Counted from the stretch's first letter, positions 1 through 11,507 are shown. The stretch is 64,000 nt of DNA from DASYYE01 sp035946955 (GCA_035946955.1 DASYYE010000241.1:1-64000), one strand, 5' to 3'. Made by a program: numbers and translations. Notes: generated by a model not told the origin, from the letters alone.

Positions 1-136
1 GTGCGCCGGTTTCCTTCCAGCAGGGCAAAATCGCAGACGCCAGGGCTACCGTGACGGCACCACGGGCAAGGCCGTCAACCCAGAGCGTGCCCCACTATTG
101 CGCCCATGCATACCACCGACTGCGGCGAACCCTGCC

Positions 137-712
137 TCAACTCGCGCATCCCAGCACCGGCGCTCTGGCCGAGCGAGGCTGCCGCGAGGTGACCGATCTG
201 TGGGGACCAACCCGATGAGTTGTCTCCGCCCAACCGATGCGCACCTGCACCGTGGCGGCACCGCGATCCAGCCGACGGGAGGACGTACTCGTCGGCAACT
301 GCGGGCGTTCCGCATCGCGTGGTGCCGCGATGGTGTCACTGCCCGAGTACCACGCCGCCGTTGGGGAGAGCACCTGGCCGGTGACCCAGTCGCCGTCGGG
401 GCTGTTGCGGGTGCCGGTCGCGCGGTCGATGGCCCGCCCGACCGCTGGTGGCAGCGGGACCAGGACGACTTTGGTGCCTTTGCCGCACACGCGCAGCACC
501 CGGTGAGTGTGCTCTCCACCAAGGTCGGTGATGTCGGCCCCGGTGGCTTCGAAGATCCGCAGGCCCAGCAGGCCGGGCATAGCTGCCAGCGCGAAGTCGC
601 ACGGGTTGGATGATTCCCGCGCTGCGGTGAGCAGGGCTTCGAACTGCAGGTGGGTGAACTCCAGCGTCGGTGACTCGGCACGGACTGCGGGGGGGGACGT
701 GTTCAGTCAGCG
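137..712 (-). pseudogene. Decayed tyrosine recombinase (phage-type integrase) fragment
   Basis: The minus-strand frame from about 712 down to about 430 reads like the core-binding/catalytic junction of an actinobacterial tyrosine integrase: a helix starting EFTHLQFEALLTAAR, then GLLGLRIFEATGADITDL, then the typical GKGTKVVLVPLPPAVGRAID strand. Upstream, the frame meets a stop near 720, so the N-terminal SAM-like domain is missing. Downstream of about 430 the similarity ends: the HxLRH box and the catalytic Tyr segment are absent, although the frame stays open to 137. It is therefore a relic of an integrated element and should not be active. The window begins just to its left, so any associated att site or element body is not visible. 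Confidence 0.7.
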
Positions 713-816
713 GATGAGACAAGCGGTAGTTCGGTGAACTTCACCATGCCCAGACGCTGCACCTGCCGCCGTTTGCAGGCGAGACCCACTAACGCGCCAA
801 GCGTGGCATGAGCGAG

Positions 817-1200
817 TTAACGGCGCGCCTCGTTGCACAGCACGACTGGGTTGCCGTCCGGGTCGGCGACAGCGGCGATGCGCTCGCCCCATGGCATGTC
901 GGCGGGTTCCTTGAGTACCGGGACGGCCTCGGCGCTCAGCTGGGACACCAAGACGTCCACGTCCTCGACGTAGACATACATCTCAAACCTCGTCCCGTCC
1001 GCCACGCCGAGGCCGTACTGCTGCTTGGGCCAGTCTGCGGCAACGACTGCCAGCTCTGAACTCCCCCGCCGCAGGCTCACATAGCCCGGTTCGCCCTCAG
1101 GCGGCAACTGGGAAGCCCGTTCGAAGCCCAGCCGCTCCCAGAACCGCGCCGTTTGGCTCACATCGCTGGCATAGACGACCGGGAAGGCGCGCGTAACCAC
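817..1200 (-). CDS. VOC (glyoxalase/bleomycin-resistance) superfamily protein
   Basis: This 127-residue protein has one vicinal-oxygen-chelate module of the usual length. It opens with a strand of the type FPVVYASDVSQTARFWERLGF, has YVSLRRGSSELAVV in the middle, and closes with the signature AVADPDGNPVVLCNEA. Such proteins work as dimers, bind a metal, and either catalyse glyoxalase/dioxygenase chemistry or sequester a drug. Substrate cannot be deduced. It starts with ATG (complement of 1198-1200) and is monocistronic, lying between integrase debris and the repeat-protein gene on the same strand. Confidence 0.85.
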   Translation of the reverse strand: MVTRAFPVVYASDVSQTARFWERLGFERASQLPPEGEPGYVSLRRGSSELAVVAADWPKQQYGLGVADGTRFEMYVYVEDVDVLVSQLSAEAVPVLKEPADMPWGERIAAVADPDGNPVVLCNEARR

Positions 1201-1428
1201 CCTGGCAGACTACCGTCCCGCCGCCAGCGCGCCAGACGCGGCAATTGAGTATGTCGTCTGGTAACGGTGCTGCTTAAACTGGCTGTGGCTGACTTCGTCG
1301 TGGCGACCGTGCGACCGGTAGCGGCGGAACAGCACAGAGGGGTCGTCGTCCCTGCCCCGCAGGTGCCCCTACCAATCAAGCCGCTCGCCACGTCACACGA
1401 CCTGCGGCGTGGTGGGCGCTGCGTGGAC

Positions 1429-1911
1429 TCACGTCCCTGCCGCCCACCGCATGCGAGCCTCCAGGTCGGCCCGCATCTGCTGGTAGAGCATCAGGAAGAG
1501 GGCGAGGAGAAGGCCATCCCATTGCGGTCTGTATTCATCGGGCAGGTGCACCCGGATCGGGCGGTTGCCCATCCGGTCGTAGAAGATGGTAAGTGGCCCG
1601 ATCGTCCGCAGCCGATTGCCAATCCGGTCAGCGCCCACCTGGTAAGGACCAATACGCTTGAGGTTGCCGAGCCTGCCGTATTCGAGGGTCCACTGCCCAA
1701 GGGTGCGCGGCAGGTTGCCCATCCGGTGGTACGTGATCGGAATGCCCCCGATGGCACGGAGCCGATTGCCGAGATTATGGTATTCGAGAGACCAGCGGCC
1801 GAGAGTGCGCGGGCGGTTGCCCATCCGGCCATACGTTACCTGGACCTCCCCAATAGCACGGAGGCGGTTGCCGAGCCGGTCATAGACCAGGTCGAGATCC
1901 ATTGTTGCCAC
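1429..1911 (-). CDS. Tandem 17-residue repeat protein (consensus xYxRxGNRxRxxG)
   Basis: This 160-residue protein of unknown function consists of about seven head-to-tail units of roughly 17 residues following [LVI]xYxR[LM]GNRxRxxGxxx, for example VTYGRMGNRPRTLGRWS and LEYHNLGNRLRAIGGIP. Each unit alternates a beta-strand-like YxR and a GNRxR turn, which suggests a small beta-solenoid or beta-meander of strongly basic character. After the seventh unit the chain changes to an amphipathic/hydrophobic helix (LLLALFLMLYQQMRADLEARMRW). No signal peptide is present. I recall similar Y-D-R-x-G repeat proteins in cyanobacteria and actinobacteria but know of no function. The start is the ATG at 1911; there is no obvious partner gene. 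Confidence 0.7.
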   Translation of the reverse strand: MATMDLDLVYDRLGNRLRAIGEVQVTYGRMGNRPRTLGRWSLEYHNLGNRLRAIGGIPITYHRMGNLPRTLGQWTLEYGRLGNLKRIGPYQVGADRIGNRLRTIGPLTIFYDRMGNRPIRVHLPDEYRPQWDGLLLALFLMLYQQMRADLEARMRWAAGT

Positions 1912-2032
1912 CCTCTTGTGAAGTTGGTCCCATCAAATGCTTGCGGTGTTGCGCCGGGCCGCAGTCCGGGTGCGCCCACATCAGTTGCCACCCTCCTGGC
2001 GGCGGAGCAGAGCCAGCAGCGTTGCCCGCCGC

Positions 2033-2290
2033 CGGTTCGATGCCGGGCTCCGCGCGGCGGGTCAGTAACGGCTGCCAGGCGCCGCCAGCGGCGAAGCAGA
2101 GGTTGGCGGAGACCAGGCCGAGATGGGTCATGGTCACCGGATCGGTGAAGAAGCCATGCCACAGCCGCTGCGCGATCTGCTGCACGACACCGAGGTACAT
2201 GTGGCTGAAACACCCCAGCCCGTCACCGGCAGGCAACGCTTCATCCAGCGCCCCCATCCAGGCAATGGCCCCATCTGCCGAGGTGATGGG
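2033..2290 (-). pseudogene. DUF5995-like fragment, truncated at both ends
   Basis: The minus-strand frame between about 2290 and 2033 reads MGALDEALPAGDGLGCFSHM, then YLGVVQQIAQRL, FFTDP, LGLVSANLCFAA and WQPLLTRRAEPGIEP. I recognise this as the first third of the DUF5995 family (helical, metal-hydrolase-like, function unknown). The remaining two thirds, including the conserved NHDLP-type region, are missing: the frame continues into low-complexity residues and then into the upstream part of the repeat-protein gene. It is best read as a remnant; expression of a short product cannot be excluded. Confidence 0.55.
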
Positions 2291-2681
2291 GCTGCCCCCA
2301 ACGCGGATGGCATGTTCCTTCCGGTCTCCCGGCCCAGCTCCGACCAGGTCACCGCACATTCTCCGGCGCGACCGCCCAGGCGAGCGGCGCGCCACCGGGC
2401 TGCCGGCAGCAATGGCGCCGGGGAGGACCTTCCTCCCCGTAATACAGAGCAACCAACACTGACCCTGATACGCGCTACGGCCAGCGGACGCACGCAGGGT
2501 TCTGCCCGGCCTCGTCCTCGAAGCACACATACGCCCCGGTCGCCGCCACTAGCCTCGAAGCTTGACCCAGGTCGTGGTCTTCCACGCTGCGATGGCCTTC
2601 TCGTTCCGCTCGGCGGCCCGGTGCACCGGGACCTGCGGGGTGTAACTCAACCCCTCCGGCCTGCCCTCATCCAGCCGCTAG
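2291..2681. other. Intergenic, no supported gene
   Basis: About 390 bases between the DUF5995 remnant and the next minus-strand gene. Open frames exist on both strands, as expected at this GC content, but none has recognisable domain content, a plausible start with a ribosome site, or continuity with a neighbour. I see no strong inverted repeat. Confidence 0.5.
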
Positions 2682-2978
2682 TCACTCAGCCAGGAGGCGT
2701 GCGTCAACAGCGAACTGGTGCAACTCGGCTGCGGCACTCGCCACGCGAGCGAACGCTGCGGCATCGCCTTGGTCCACGCACTCCCAGCACAACGCGTCGG
2801 CTAGGGCCAGTGCCCGCACCGTCGCCGAGGCTAGCCACGTCAGCGGCCTGGCCTCCACCTCGTCACGCAGTTGCGCCACACCCTGGCCAGCTGTCGCACT
2901 GGCGGCGGCTTGCAACCGTTCCAACCGGACGGACAACTCACCGATGAGATATTGCTGGGTCATCTGCGGCTCCGTCAC
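2682..2978 (-). CDS. Small helical hypothetical protein (98 aa)
   Basis: This 98-residue, probably all-alpha cytosolic protein starts MTEPQMTQQYLIGELSVRLE and is dominated by Ala/Leu/Glu heptad-like helices ending in FARVASAAAELHQFAVDARL. It has no Cys pair, signal peptide or membrane segment. I believe related short ORFs recur in Streptosporangiales next to regulators and mobile remnants, but I cannot name a family. It is transcribed away from tex, with which it shares a 220-base divergent intergenic region. The ATG at 2978 is the only sensible start. Confidence 0.55.
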   Translation of the reverse strand: MTEPQMTQQYLIGELSVRLERLQAAASATAGQGVAQLRDEVEARPLTWLASATVRALALADALCWECVDQGDAAAFARVASAAAELHQFAVDARLLAE

Positions 2979-3201
2979 CGAGACTCACTCCGATCATATC
3001 GCCGCACGCCTCAGCGGCCCCTCGCTGCGGGCTGCGTTCAGCTGAGCGATCCGTGACCCTTCCCAGAGGCCAGACACCCGGCAGACCATGGTTGACTTCA
3101 CTGTGCACCGGCTGCGCCGAGCGCAGACCCCGGCAGCCAAAGGCGAACGCCGTTTCGTGACATCACCTCGCCGTGCACATTCCGGAAGGCGGATAACGAT
3201 C

Positions 3202-5562
<2,361 letters not shown>

Positions 5563-5629
5563 GCCAGCTGGATGTGGCAGGTGCTGGGCCGATGGTGAAA
5601 TTCACATGGTCGTAGACGTTCGAAGTGAG

Positions 5630-6559
5630 TCACTTGCAGGGGATACCATGCCATCCCGTATTACCGAACCACATATCAGGGCCAAAGGCTTGGTAGAAGC
5701 CCTGCATGGCGGAGACCTCGGTTAGGTGGCCAGCAGCTGGGCTGTCCCGGGATATATAAGATTTTGGCACCGCGACCATATCCCATATGTTCGAGCCTTG
5801 TGTGACCTGGTTGTGAATTGTTGCGGCCGTTCCATCCCTGCCAAGGTGAGTGGTCTGGCAAAGCACCAGGAGCCGGTCACCAGAGTTCTTGTCGGCGGAA
5901 TCGGCCAGTTCGCTTGGCTTGCGTCGGGGTGGAGGAAGGGTGCAGGAGGGCGTGCTTGAACGATTCGGCCCATAGTATTCACAAGGCCACCCGTCCGTAA
6001 CAAACGCAGATTGCTCGGTTGGCAGCTGATAGAGTGGCAGCCAGCACGGTCGGCCACAACTCTGGAAGAAATAGAAATTTGGCACTGCATAGAAGCGATG
6101 CCCGTGTGCCATCGTTGAGACATCCTGGCGGCCCGGTAGATGACCCGGGTCTTTGATTGGTTTGATCGGCGGAGGGGCCGAAGCTGCTGGGGGTTGCGGG
6201 CCGGCGAAGAACCCTAGCCAGCTTGCAAGCCAGATGCCCATCGCACCGGTGAGTACGGTTGCGGCGCCAACGAAGAATTTGGCACGCCATTCTTTCAGCC
6301 AGTGAATGAGATCCGTGCCGGTGTCCTGGCTCCCGGATGGCTCACGGCCCTTGCCTCCCGCCGGCCTGGGGTTCGACCCCGGCGTTCGCGCTTTAGGGTT
6401 GAGCTGAGGAAGTTGCGTGCTACCTGGTTTACGGGCAGTCGTGGTGGCTGGGGCACTTTGGGTGGCCTCCGTCGGGCTTGGCCTGCCCTCTCCCCGGCGT
6501 AGGCCGTGTACACCCTTCTTGTCTGCTTCTGTCCTCTTTGAACTAGTAGTCCTAGTCAT
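5630..6559 (-). CDS. Single-pass membrane-anchored hypothetical protein
   Basis: This 309-residue protein of unknown function has a basic, Ser/Thr/Pro/Gly-rich cytosolic N-terminus (residues 1-90), one clear transmembrane segment at about 96-120 (FFVGAATVLTGAMGIWLASW), a short Pro linker, and an extracytoplasmic C-terminal domain of about 180 residues. That domain is rich in Cys, Trp and aromatic residues (SCGRPCWLPLYQLPTEQ, GWPCEYYGP, GNTGWHGIPCK), with six or so cysteines likely to form disulfides. The topology resembles a type II membrane sensor or binding domain, but no family is recognised. It is divergent from the helical-repeat gene at 6961, and both have lower GC than the surroundings. 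An AGAGG site lies about 10 bases before the ATG. Confidence 0.65.
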   Translation of the reverse strand: MTRTTSSKRTEADKKGVHGLRRGEGRPSPTEATQSAPATTTARKPGSTQLPQLNPKARTPGSNPRPAGGKGREPSGSQDTGTDLIHWLKEWRAKFFVGAATVLTGAMGIWLASWLGFFAGPQPPAASAPPPIKPIKDPGHLPGRQDVSTMAHGHRFYAVPNFYFFQSCGRPCWLPLYQLPTEQSAFVTDGWPCEYYGPNRSSTPSCTLPPPRRKPSELADSADKNSGDRLLVLCQTTHLGRDGTAATIHNQVTQGSNIWDMVAVPKSYISRDSPAAGHLTEVSAMQGFYQAFGPDMWFGNTGWHGIPCK

Positions 6560-6960
6560 GGCCTGCTACCTCTTGCCAGCCAGCGTCAGAGCGAGAGTCT
6601 CTGTGTGACGTCCTGTCCGCGTTCACATGTCAAGAAGTATGAGCGGCGTCCGGGCGGTGCGGTGCGCTGTCTCAGCAATGGCCATACGCCACTGCTGCAA
6701 CTCACCGGCCTGATGCTGCTCCATGGGAGCAGATAGCCGCCCAGATACAGCGGTTACGTATGGTGATTGCATCGCTCACGTTTAGTAATACAGCAGTCAG
6801 GCCGTATACATGAGGATCGTCCAGGCGTGAAGTCCTTAACTAAGAGCTGCTCGGCCCATCCGTTGTATCTCAACGTGTGATCGTTGCCTCATCGGCATAT
6901 AGAAACTAGTGAGGCGCGGCAGTCAAGGATAATAAGCATTGAGTTTGGTACTGTCATACA
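6560..6960. promoter_or_regulatory. Divergent intergenic region, relatively AT-rich
   Basis: This 401-base region separates the minus-strand membrane gene from the plus-strand gene at 6961 and must hold both promoters. It is visibly less GC-rich than the genome average (runs such as gtttagtaatacagcag and ggataataagcattgag). No clear Shine-Dalgarno sequence precedes the GTG at 6961, so the plus-strand transcript may be leaderless or nearly so. I cannot assign definite -35/-10 boxes. Confidence 0.4.
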
Positions 6961-8784
6961 GTGGCTGACGTTGACCACGGCACCCTGGACATCAGCTCCG
7001 CAGACGAGCTGATCCGCTACGCGGTCCGCGCCCAACTGGCCTTGGTGAGCGAGACGGCATCGCACAACGCGATCGCGAAGGCGATTGGGATGGCGCGTGA
7101 CCACGGGACCAGCACGGCCGGAGCGCGCCTCTCGCATGCCCTTGCTGATGGCAGTTTCTCTGATGGGCAGTTGCAGAAGCTGGACGAGGTGGTTGTCACA
7201 CTGGCGCCGGCAACTACGACACACGCAGGCGGGTTGGGTTCGCTAGCCGTCTGTCTCCGGGGGCTACGGGACCGGGAAAGTCTGAGCGGCCGTGTCCCGG
7301 CGGGTTGGGCACAGGAGATTCTGCAGAGCCCGGCAGATGACGAAGTTGCTGTGCTGACCCAGGCATCAGCTTTGTTGTCGGCATTTCTAGCTGCCGATGA
7401 GATCGAAAAGGCGAGCCGTAGGTCAAGAGCAGTCCGGGTCGTACAAGACCGGTACTCTAAAGAGGTTGTGCACGTAGTTTATCAGCTTATAACACTGGGA
7501 TACGCGCCGCCGACACCCCGGAGTGTCGAGGCACTTATAATGCTCGGCACCCTCGGCAGTTATGCGCTGGATACAATTAAGCGCGCCCTGGATTATGCGC
7601 TTCCGCAGCCGCTCGGTTTTCGTATATGGCGGGTCATCACCACCCTTGTCATGCTTGGCCGGCGACAGCAGTACGCGCAAGATCTGAGGTTGTGGGTAAA
7701 GCAGGTGCTCACGGATGCTGAGGAACTTCGTGGCAGGAGCCTGTATCCCGGCCGCTCGCTCGATCTTGAACTAGCGATCCGGGTGCCGCGGGACTGGTCG
7801 CCGTCAGAAAACGACTGGGCCGGTGCAGTATTGCTAGCGCGTGCCAACAACCCCAGGGCCACGATCCGCGAGCGTGGTACTGCCGCGATGGGCTTGTGGC
7901 AGCGGGCGGTAGCAGGCGCGTACACGAACCAGGTCGCTGCCAGTTTGAATCCATTAATAGAAGAATTCGAAAACCCTGGGAGCCGTCCCGACGCTTCCCC
8001 TGGGATGCGATGGGTTGCGACTACTCTCAGGTACGTCATTGATCAGGGTAGCGGCGTGTGCAATGACTGGCCGCAGGCCAATGAGCCGTGGATGCAGCAT
8101 GTCTACGCTGCGGTAAGTTATCTTGATCGGCAAGTGATTCCAGATGACGTGCGATCAGGTACCAAGGCCTTGTTCCAGCACTCGTTGCTGCAGAACGCCG
8201 GAATCTACCGCCGCCAGGCGATTGAAGCTCTTGTCGCGGGAGGCTGGACGGGGCCGGTCGCGAGGGCGCTCGAAAGATTTCTGGAACTAGAGACCGAGTC
8301 GTGGATACGAATCCGGGCATTGTTTGCCCTAGGCTTCCTGCAGCACCGGGACCGCGGAGTCGAAAAAACGCTTGCAGCCGCATGCCACCACGCTTATTCG
8401 AATTTTAGTAACGATCCGACTCCTGCCCAGATCACAGAAATGCACAGTGCACTTTTTGCGGTTGGCGACTGTTATGGTGCGGCGGGATTGGAGGAGTCTG
8501 ATGTGCGGCGTGTTCGGGAAAGTATTCGGGAAGTACTTGCGGGACTAGTGCTTGGTGAGCGTACCCTGCGGGACTCTTTGTTTCCCGTCAGCCGGGCATG
8601 TGCCTACCTGCTGACGTTCATGATCTTGCCCAGAAGTGACCAGCATGAAGATTTGGCTGAAGGGCTGCTCAAGGAGCTGGTCAGGCATCCGGACAGGACT
8701 ACTCGAGAGCTAAGCAGTTGGGCGCTAGCCAACCGTGTCGACGGGGAAGGTGCGGTGAAGCCGCTCGTCCGCGCGAGAGTATGA
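6961..8784 (+). CDS. Large helical-repeat hypothetical protein (607 aa)
   Basis: This 607-residue cytosolic protein has no recognised catalytic motif. The first 70 residues (SADELIRYAVRAQLALVSET, AKAIGMARDHGTSTAGARLS) look like a small winged-helix or death-fold-like adaptor of the type found at the N-terminus of actinobacterial multidomain signalling or defence proteins. From about 110 onward it is a continuous series of Leu/Ala-rich helix pairs compatible with HEAT/ARM-like repeats (GWTGPVARALERFLELETES, IRIRALFALGFLQHRDRG). The start is the GTG at 6961, without a convincing ribosome site. Codon usage includes many AT-rich codons (tta, ata, aaa) that its neighbours avoid, suggesting horizontal acquisition. 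It may pair functionally with the divergent membrane protein at 5630-6559; that is inference. Confidence 0.65.
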   Translation: MADVDHGTLDISSADELIRYAVRAQLALVSETASHNAIAKAIGMARDHGTSTAGARLSHALADGSFSDGQLQKLDEVVVTLAPATTTHAGGLGSLAVCLRGLRDRESLSGRVPAGWAQEILQSPADDEVAVLTQASALLSAFLAADEIEKASRRSRAVRVVQDRYSKEVVHVVYQLITLGYAPPTPRSVEALIMLGTLGSYALDTIKRALDYALPQPLGFRIWRVITTLVMLGRRQQYAQDLRLWVKQVLTDAEELRGRSLYPGRSLDLELAIRVPRDWSPSENDWAGAVLLARANNPRATIRERGTAAMGLWQRAVAGAYTNQVAASLNPLIEEFENPGSRPDASPGMRWVATTLRYVIDQGSGVCNDWPQANEPWMQHVYAAVSYLDRQVIPDDVRSGTKALFQHSLLQNAGIYRRQAIEALVAGGWTGPVARALERFLELETESWIRIRALFALGFLQHRDRGVEKTLAAACHHAYSNFSNDPTPAQITEMHSALFAVGDCYGAAGLEESDVRRVRESIREVLAGLVLGERTLRDSLFPVSRACAYLLTFMILPRSDQHEDLAEGLLKELVRHPDRTTRELSSWALANRVDGEGAVKPLVRARV

Positions 8785-9041
8785 ACTTTCCTGGCGGCCG
8801 GGGTGAGTCTGGGGGGCTGTCTGCTGGCGTTGTGCTGAGCAAGTCCACTGCGGCCGTCACACCAAGGGCAAAGGACGGCTGGAGGCCACGGGGAGGACCA
8901 GCGGAGGACGGCTTCGAGGAGGCTTGCTCCCAGGGCGGAAACCCGCCACTGGATCCCGGCAGCAGGTTCCGAAGCCAGGACCGGGGTCCAAGCGGAACCA
9001 GCCGCCCAAACGGACTCACGGGGGCACAACAGGAGAAAACC

Positions 9042-9437
9042 ATCTTCAGACGCGTCTCACAGCTAGCGGTCGCAGGCCTTGTCATCCTGGGCGCTTCTCT
9101 AGCGACGGCGGCGGCGCCCGCGAACGCCGCGACAACCCGCACCGCTGACTCCAGACCACCCGCGCAGCATGCCGTAGGCGGCATGACCATTACCAGATCG
9201 CCTGCCAGAGGATCGGCAGCCTCCCCCAGGGACTTCTTCGGGTTCTGCATTACGGCCTGGACCGGGCGGTACGTTACCACTTCATGTAATGGGATAGGCG
9301 ACTGGCGCCAGTATGCGTACTGTTCGGCGAGCGGCTTTACCTACACATCACCACTGCTGCCCGACCCACCGGTTGATTTCTGGATCGGCGCCTGCCCAGC
9401 CGGCCAGAGCGTGATATCCGCTGGCGTTCAGTTCTAG
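9042..9437 (+). CDS. Small secreted protein with apparent ATC start
   Basis: The product would be a 131-residue exported protein: a basic n-region (FRR), a hydrophobic core (LAVAGLVILGASLATAAA), an AxA cleavage site (APANA) near residue 29, then a mature part of about 100 residues with four Cys (FGFCITAW, TTSCNGIGDW, YCSASGF, IGACPAGQ), two likely disulfides. The frame has no ATG, GTG or TTG near the signal peptide. Instead a perfect AGGAG (9031-9035) is followed six bases later by ATC at 9042, exactly where a start is expected. Either ATC is used (rare but documented) or an ATG has mutated. In-frame GTG at 8832 would place the signal sequence 70 residues inside. A strong hairpin follows the stop. 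Function unknown. Confidence 0.6.
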   Translation: MFRRVSQLAVAGLVILGASLATAAAPANAATTRTADSRPPAQHAVGGMTITRSPARGSAASPRDFFGFCITAWTGRYVTTSCNGIGDWRQYAYCSASGFTYTSPLLPDPPVDFWIGACPAGQSVISAGVQF

Positions 9438-9451
9438 CCAGCAAACCGGAA

Positions 9452-9496
9452 GCCTGTGTCCTGGCCGCTCCTGCGAGGAGAGGCCAGGACACAGGC
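9452..9496 (+). terminator. Strong factor-independent-type hairpin
   Basis: The arms GCCTGTGTCCTGGCC (9452-9466) and GGCCAGGACACAGGC (9482-9496) are perfectly complementary. Inside them CTCCT (9468-9472) pairs with AGGAG (9476-9480), giving a near-continuous 20-bp stem. It begins 14 bases after the stop of the secreted-protein gene. There is no U-tract, which is normal for actinobacterial terminators. Confidence 0.85.
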
Positions 9497-9857
9497 GCCC
9501 GTTCGTCTCGTTGCCGACTGCAGCCGGATGCGTCGGGTGTGGTATCGGCGAACGGCGCGAACGCGGGGGTGCCCAGCGTCGGCGCCTAAGAGGAACCTCA
9601 TCGCCCCTCCGTTTCGGTCGTGGCTTTCCCCGCCTGCGCGCGCCGCGTCGCCGCGGCCTTCGCTGCGGCAGCCTTGCCGGTTCTGCTGGGGGGGTGGATG
9701 AGCTCGCCTCACCCGTTTCGCATGATCCGTGACTTCAGCGGTCGCCGGTGTGTTCGGCTCGCCTCGGTGTGGCACTGGCCTAGGTGCCGTCGTGCCAGGT
9801 TGGCGGGCAGCCGGGCCGCTGAGAGTTCCTGACCAGGCATAGCGGAGGCTTTGTGTA
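9497..9857. other. Intergenic, no supported gene
   Basis: About 360 bases between the hairpin and the DUF2252 gene. It contains an Ala/Lys-rich minus-strand stretch (9600-9700) that could be a decayed gene tail, but no start, domain or conserved context supports a gene. The promoter of the DUF2252 gene must lie in its right part; I cannot place it. Confidence 0.4.
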
Positions 9858-11423
9858 GTGACGCAGACTCCGAAGGGGGAGGTGGGCAGGATGGCCACAA
9901 GGAAGGTCACCCATCCGAGCGTCGACGATCGCAAGGCGATGGGCTCCGCTGCCCGGGACCGGGTGCCGTTGTCGGGCCACACGAAGTGGAGTCCGGCGGC
10001 GGACCGCCCAGACCCGGTCGCGCTGCTGGTGGAGCAGGACGAGACCCGCGTGCCTGATCTGGTGCCGGTCCGGCATGGCCGGATGATGGTCTCGCCGTTC
10101 ACCTTCTACCGCGGCGCAGCCAAGGTCATGGCCGCCGACCTGGCCACGACGCCAGTGGCCGGGCTGGAGGCTCAGTTGTGCGGCGACGCGCACCTGTCGA
10201 ACTTCGGCATGTTCGCATCGCCTGAGCGGCGGCTGCTGTTCGACGTGAACGATTTCGACGAGACGCTCACTGGGCCATTCGAGTACGACGTGAAGCGGAT
10301 GGCCGCGAGCTTCACAATCGCGGCCCGCAACAACGGGTTCTCCCAGGCGGACGCGGGTGCGGCGACGACTGCGTCGGTGCGGGCCTACCGGGAGGCGATG
10401 GCCGGGTTCGCCCCGATGACCGTGATGGACATCTGGTACGCCTCGCTCGACGAGGACGAGTTGCAGGCATCGATCCGCACCATCGTGGCCGGGACGGCCG
10501 GGCAGGAGAAGGCGGCGAGGAGCGCTGAGAAGACGGACAAGCGGGCGAAGGCGCCGAAGAAGGCCGAGAAGCAGGCGGCGAAGCAGGCCAAGGCAGGGAG
10601 TCAGCAGGAAAAGGAGGCAAAGGCCATCCAGAAACAGGAGGCCAAGACGGTCGCGAAGGCGCACTCCCGCGACAGCCTCCAGGCGCTGTCCAAGCTGGGG
10701 GAGGTGGTGGATGGCACATTCCGGATCGTCTCCCAGCCGCCGGTGGTCGTCCCGCTGCGCGATCTGTTGTCGGCCTACGGGCTGTCCGCTGAGGAGACCG
10801 GGCATTCGATCCGCGAGGAGTTCCGCGCCTACCGGGAAACCCTGCAAGACGACCGGCGGCTGCTGCTGGAGCGGTTCGAGTTCGTGGATGTGGCCCGCAA
10901 GGTCGTCGGCGTGGGCAGCGTCGGGACCGAGGCGTTCATCGTGCTGCTGCAGGGACGTGACGCGCAGGATCCGCTCTTCCTCCAGGTCAAGGAGGCGACG
11001 GCCTCGGTGCTGGAGCCCTACGTGCGCAAGAGCCGCTACCGGCAGCACGGCGAGCGGGTGGTGCAGGGACAGCGGCTGATGCAGGCGGCGAGCGACATCT
11101 ACCTGGGCTGGAGCAAAAGCCTGAACACGCGACGTCACTTCTACTGGCGCCAGTTGCGCGATATGAAAGGCTCAGTGGACGTGGGGACGATGACGCCGCT
11201 GACCCTCACCTACTACGCGCACCTGTGCGGGTGGACACTGGCCCGCGCCCACGCCCGCTCCGGGGACCCGGTCGCCATCGCCACCTACCTGGGCGGCAGC
11301 GGCGCGTTCGACGAATCCATCACCGACTTCGCCGAACGCTACGCCGACCAGAACGAGCAGGACTACCAGGAGTTCGTCAATGCGGTCCAGTCCGGGCGGC
11401 TGGCCGCGACCGAGGGTGTCTGA
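9858..11423 (+). CDS. DUF2252 family protein
   Basis: This 521-residue protein of the DUF2252 family has a kinase-like fold distantly related to aminoglycoside/HipA-type phosphotransferases; function is unproven. Typical blocks are visible: SPFTFYRGAAKVMAADLA (about 77), LCGDAHLSNFGMF (about 110, a catalytic-loop-like HxxNFG), FDVNDFDETLTGPFEYDVKR (about 132, DFD), and C-terminal LCGWTLARAHARSGDP. A Lys/Ala/Glu-rich insertion (about residues 218-262) looks like a charged coiled coil inside the domain. The GTG at 9858 is preceded by GGAGG (9844-9848), nine bases upstream. It is followed on the same strand by a phosphoesterase gene 85 bases later. Confidence 0.9.
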   Translation: MTQTPKGEVGRMATRKVTHPSVDDRKAMGSAARDRVPLSGHTKWSPAADRPDPVALLVEQDETRVPDLVPVRHGRMMVSPFTFYRGAAKVMAADLATTPVAGLEAQLCGDAHLSNFGMFASPERRLLFDVNDFDETLTGPFEYDVKRMAASFTIAARNNGFSQADAGAATTASVRAYREAMAGFAPMTVMDIWYASLDEDELQASIRTIVAGTAGQEKAARSAEKTDKRAKAPKKAEKQAAKQAKAGSQQEKEAKAIQKQEAKTVAKAHSRDSLQALSKLGEVVDGTFRIVSQPPVVVPLRDLLSAYGLSAEETGHSIREEFRAYRETLQDDRRLLLERFEFVDVARKVVGVGSVGTEAFIVLLQGRDAQDPLFLQVKEATASVLEPYVRKSRYRQHGERVVQGQRLMQAASDIYLGWSKSLNTRRHFYWRQLRDMKGSVDVGTMTPLTLTYYAHLCGWTLARAHARSGDPVAIATYLGGSGAFDESITDFAERYADQNEQDYQEFVNAVQSGRLAATEGV

Positions 11424-11507
11424 CCAGCGGCGCGTACAGCCGCCGGGCGGTGGGTGGCGTTCCTGGCGGCTGCTCTGGGCCACACCTCGGGCACTTGGAG
11501 GCATGTG

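Noticed and set aside
9434..11138. Long minus-strand frames opposite the DUF2252 gene
   Set aside because: They are codon-bias shadows in high-GC DNA; the plus-strand protein has clear family motifs over the whole length.
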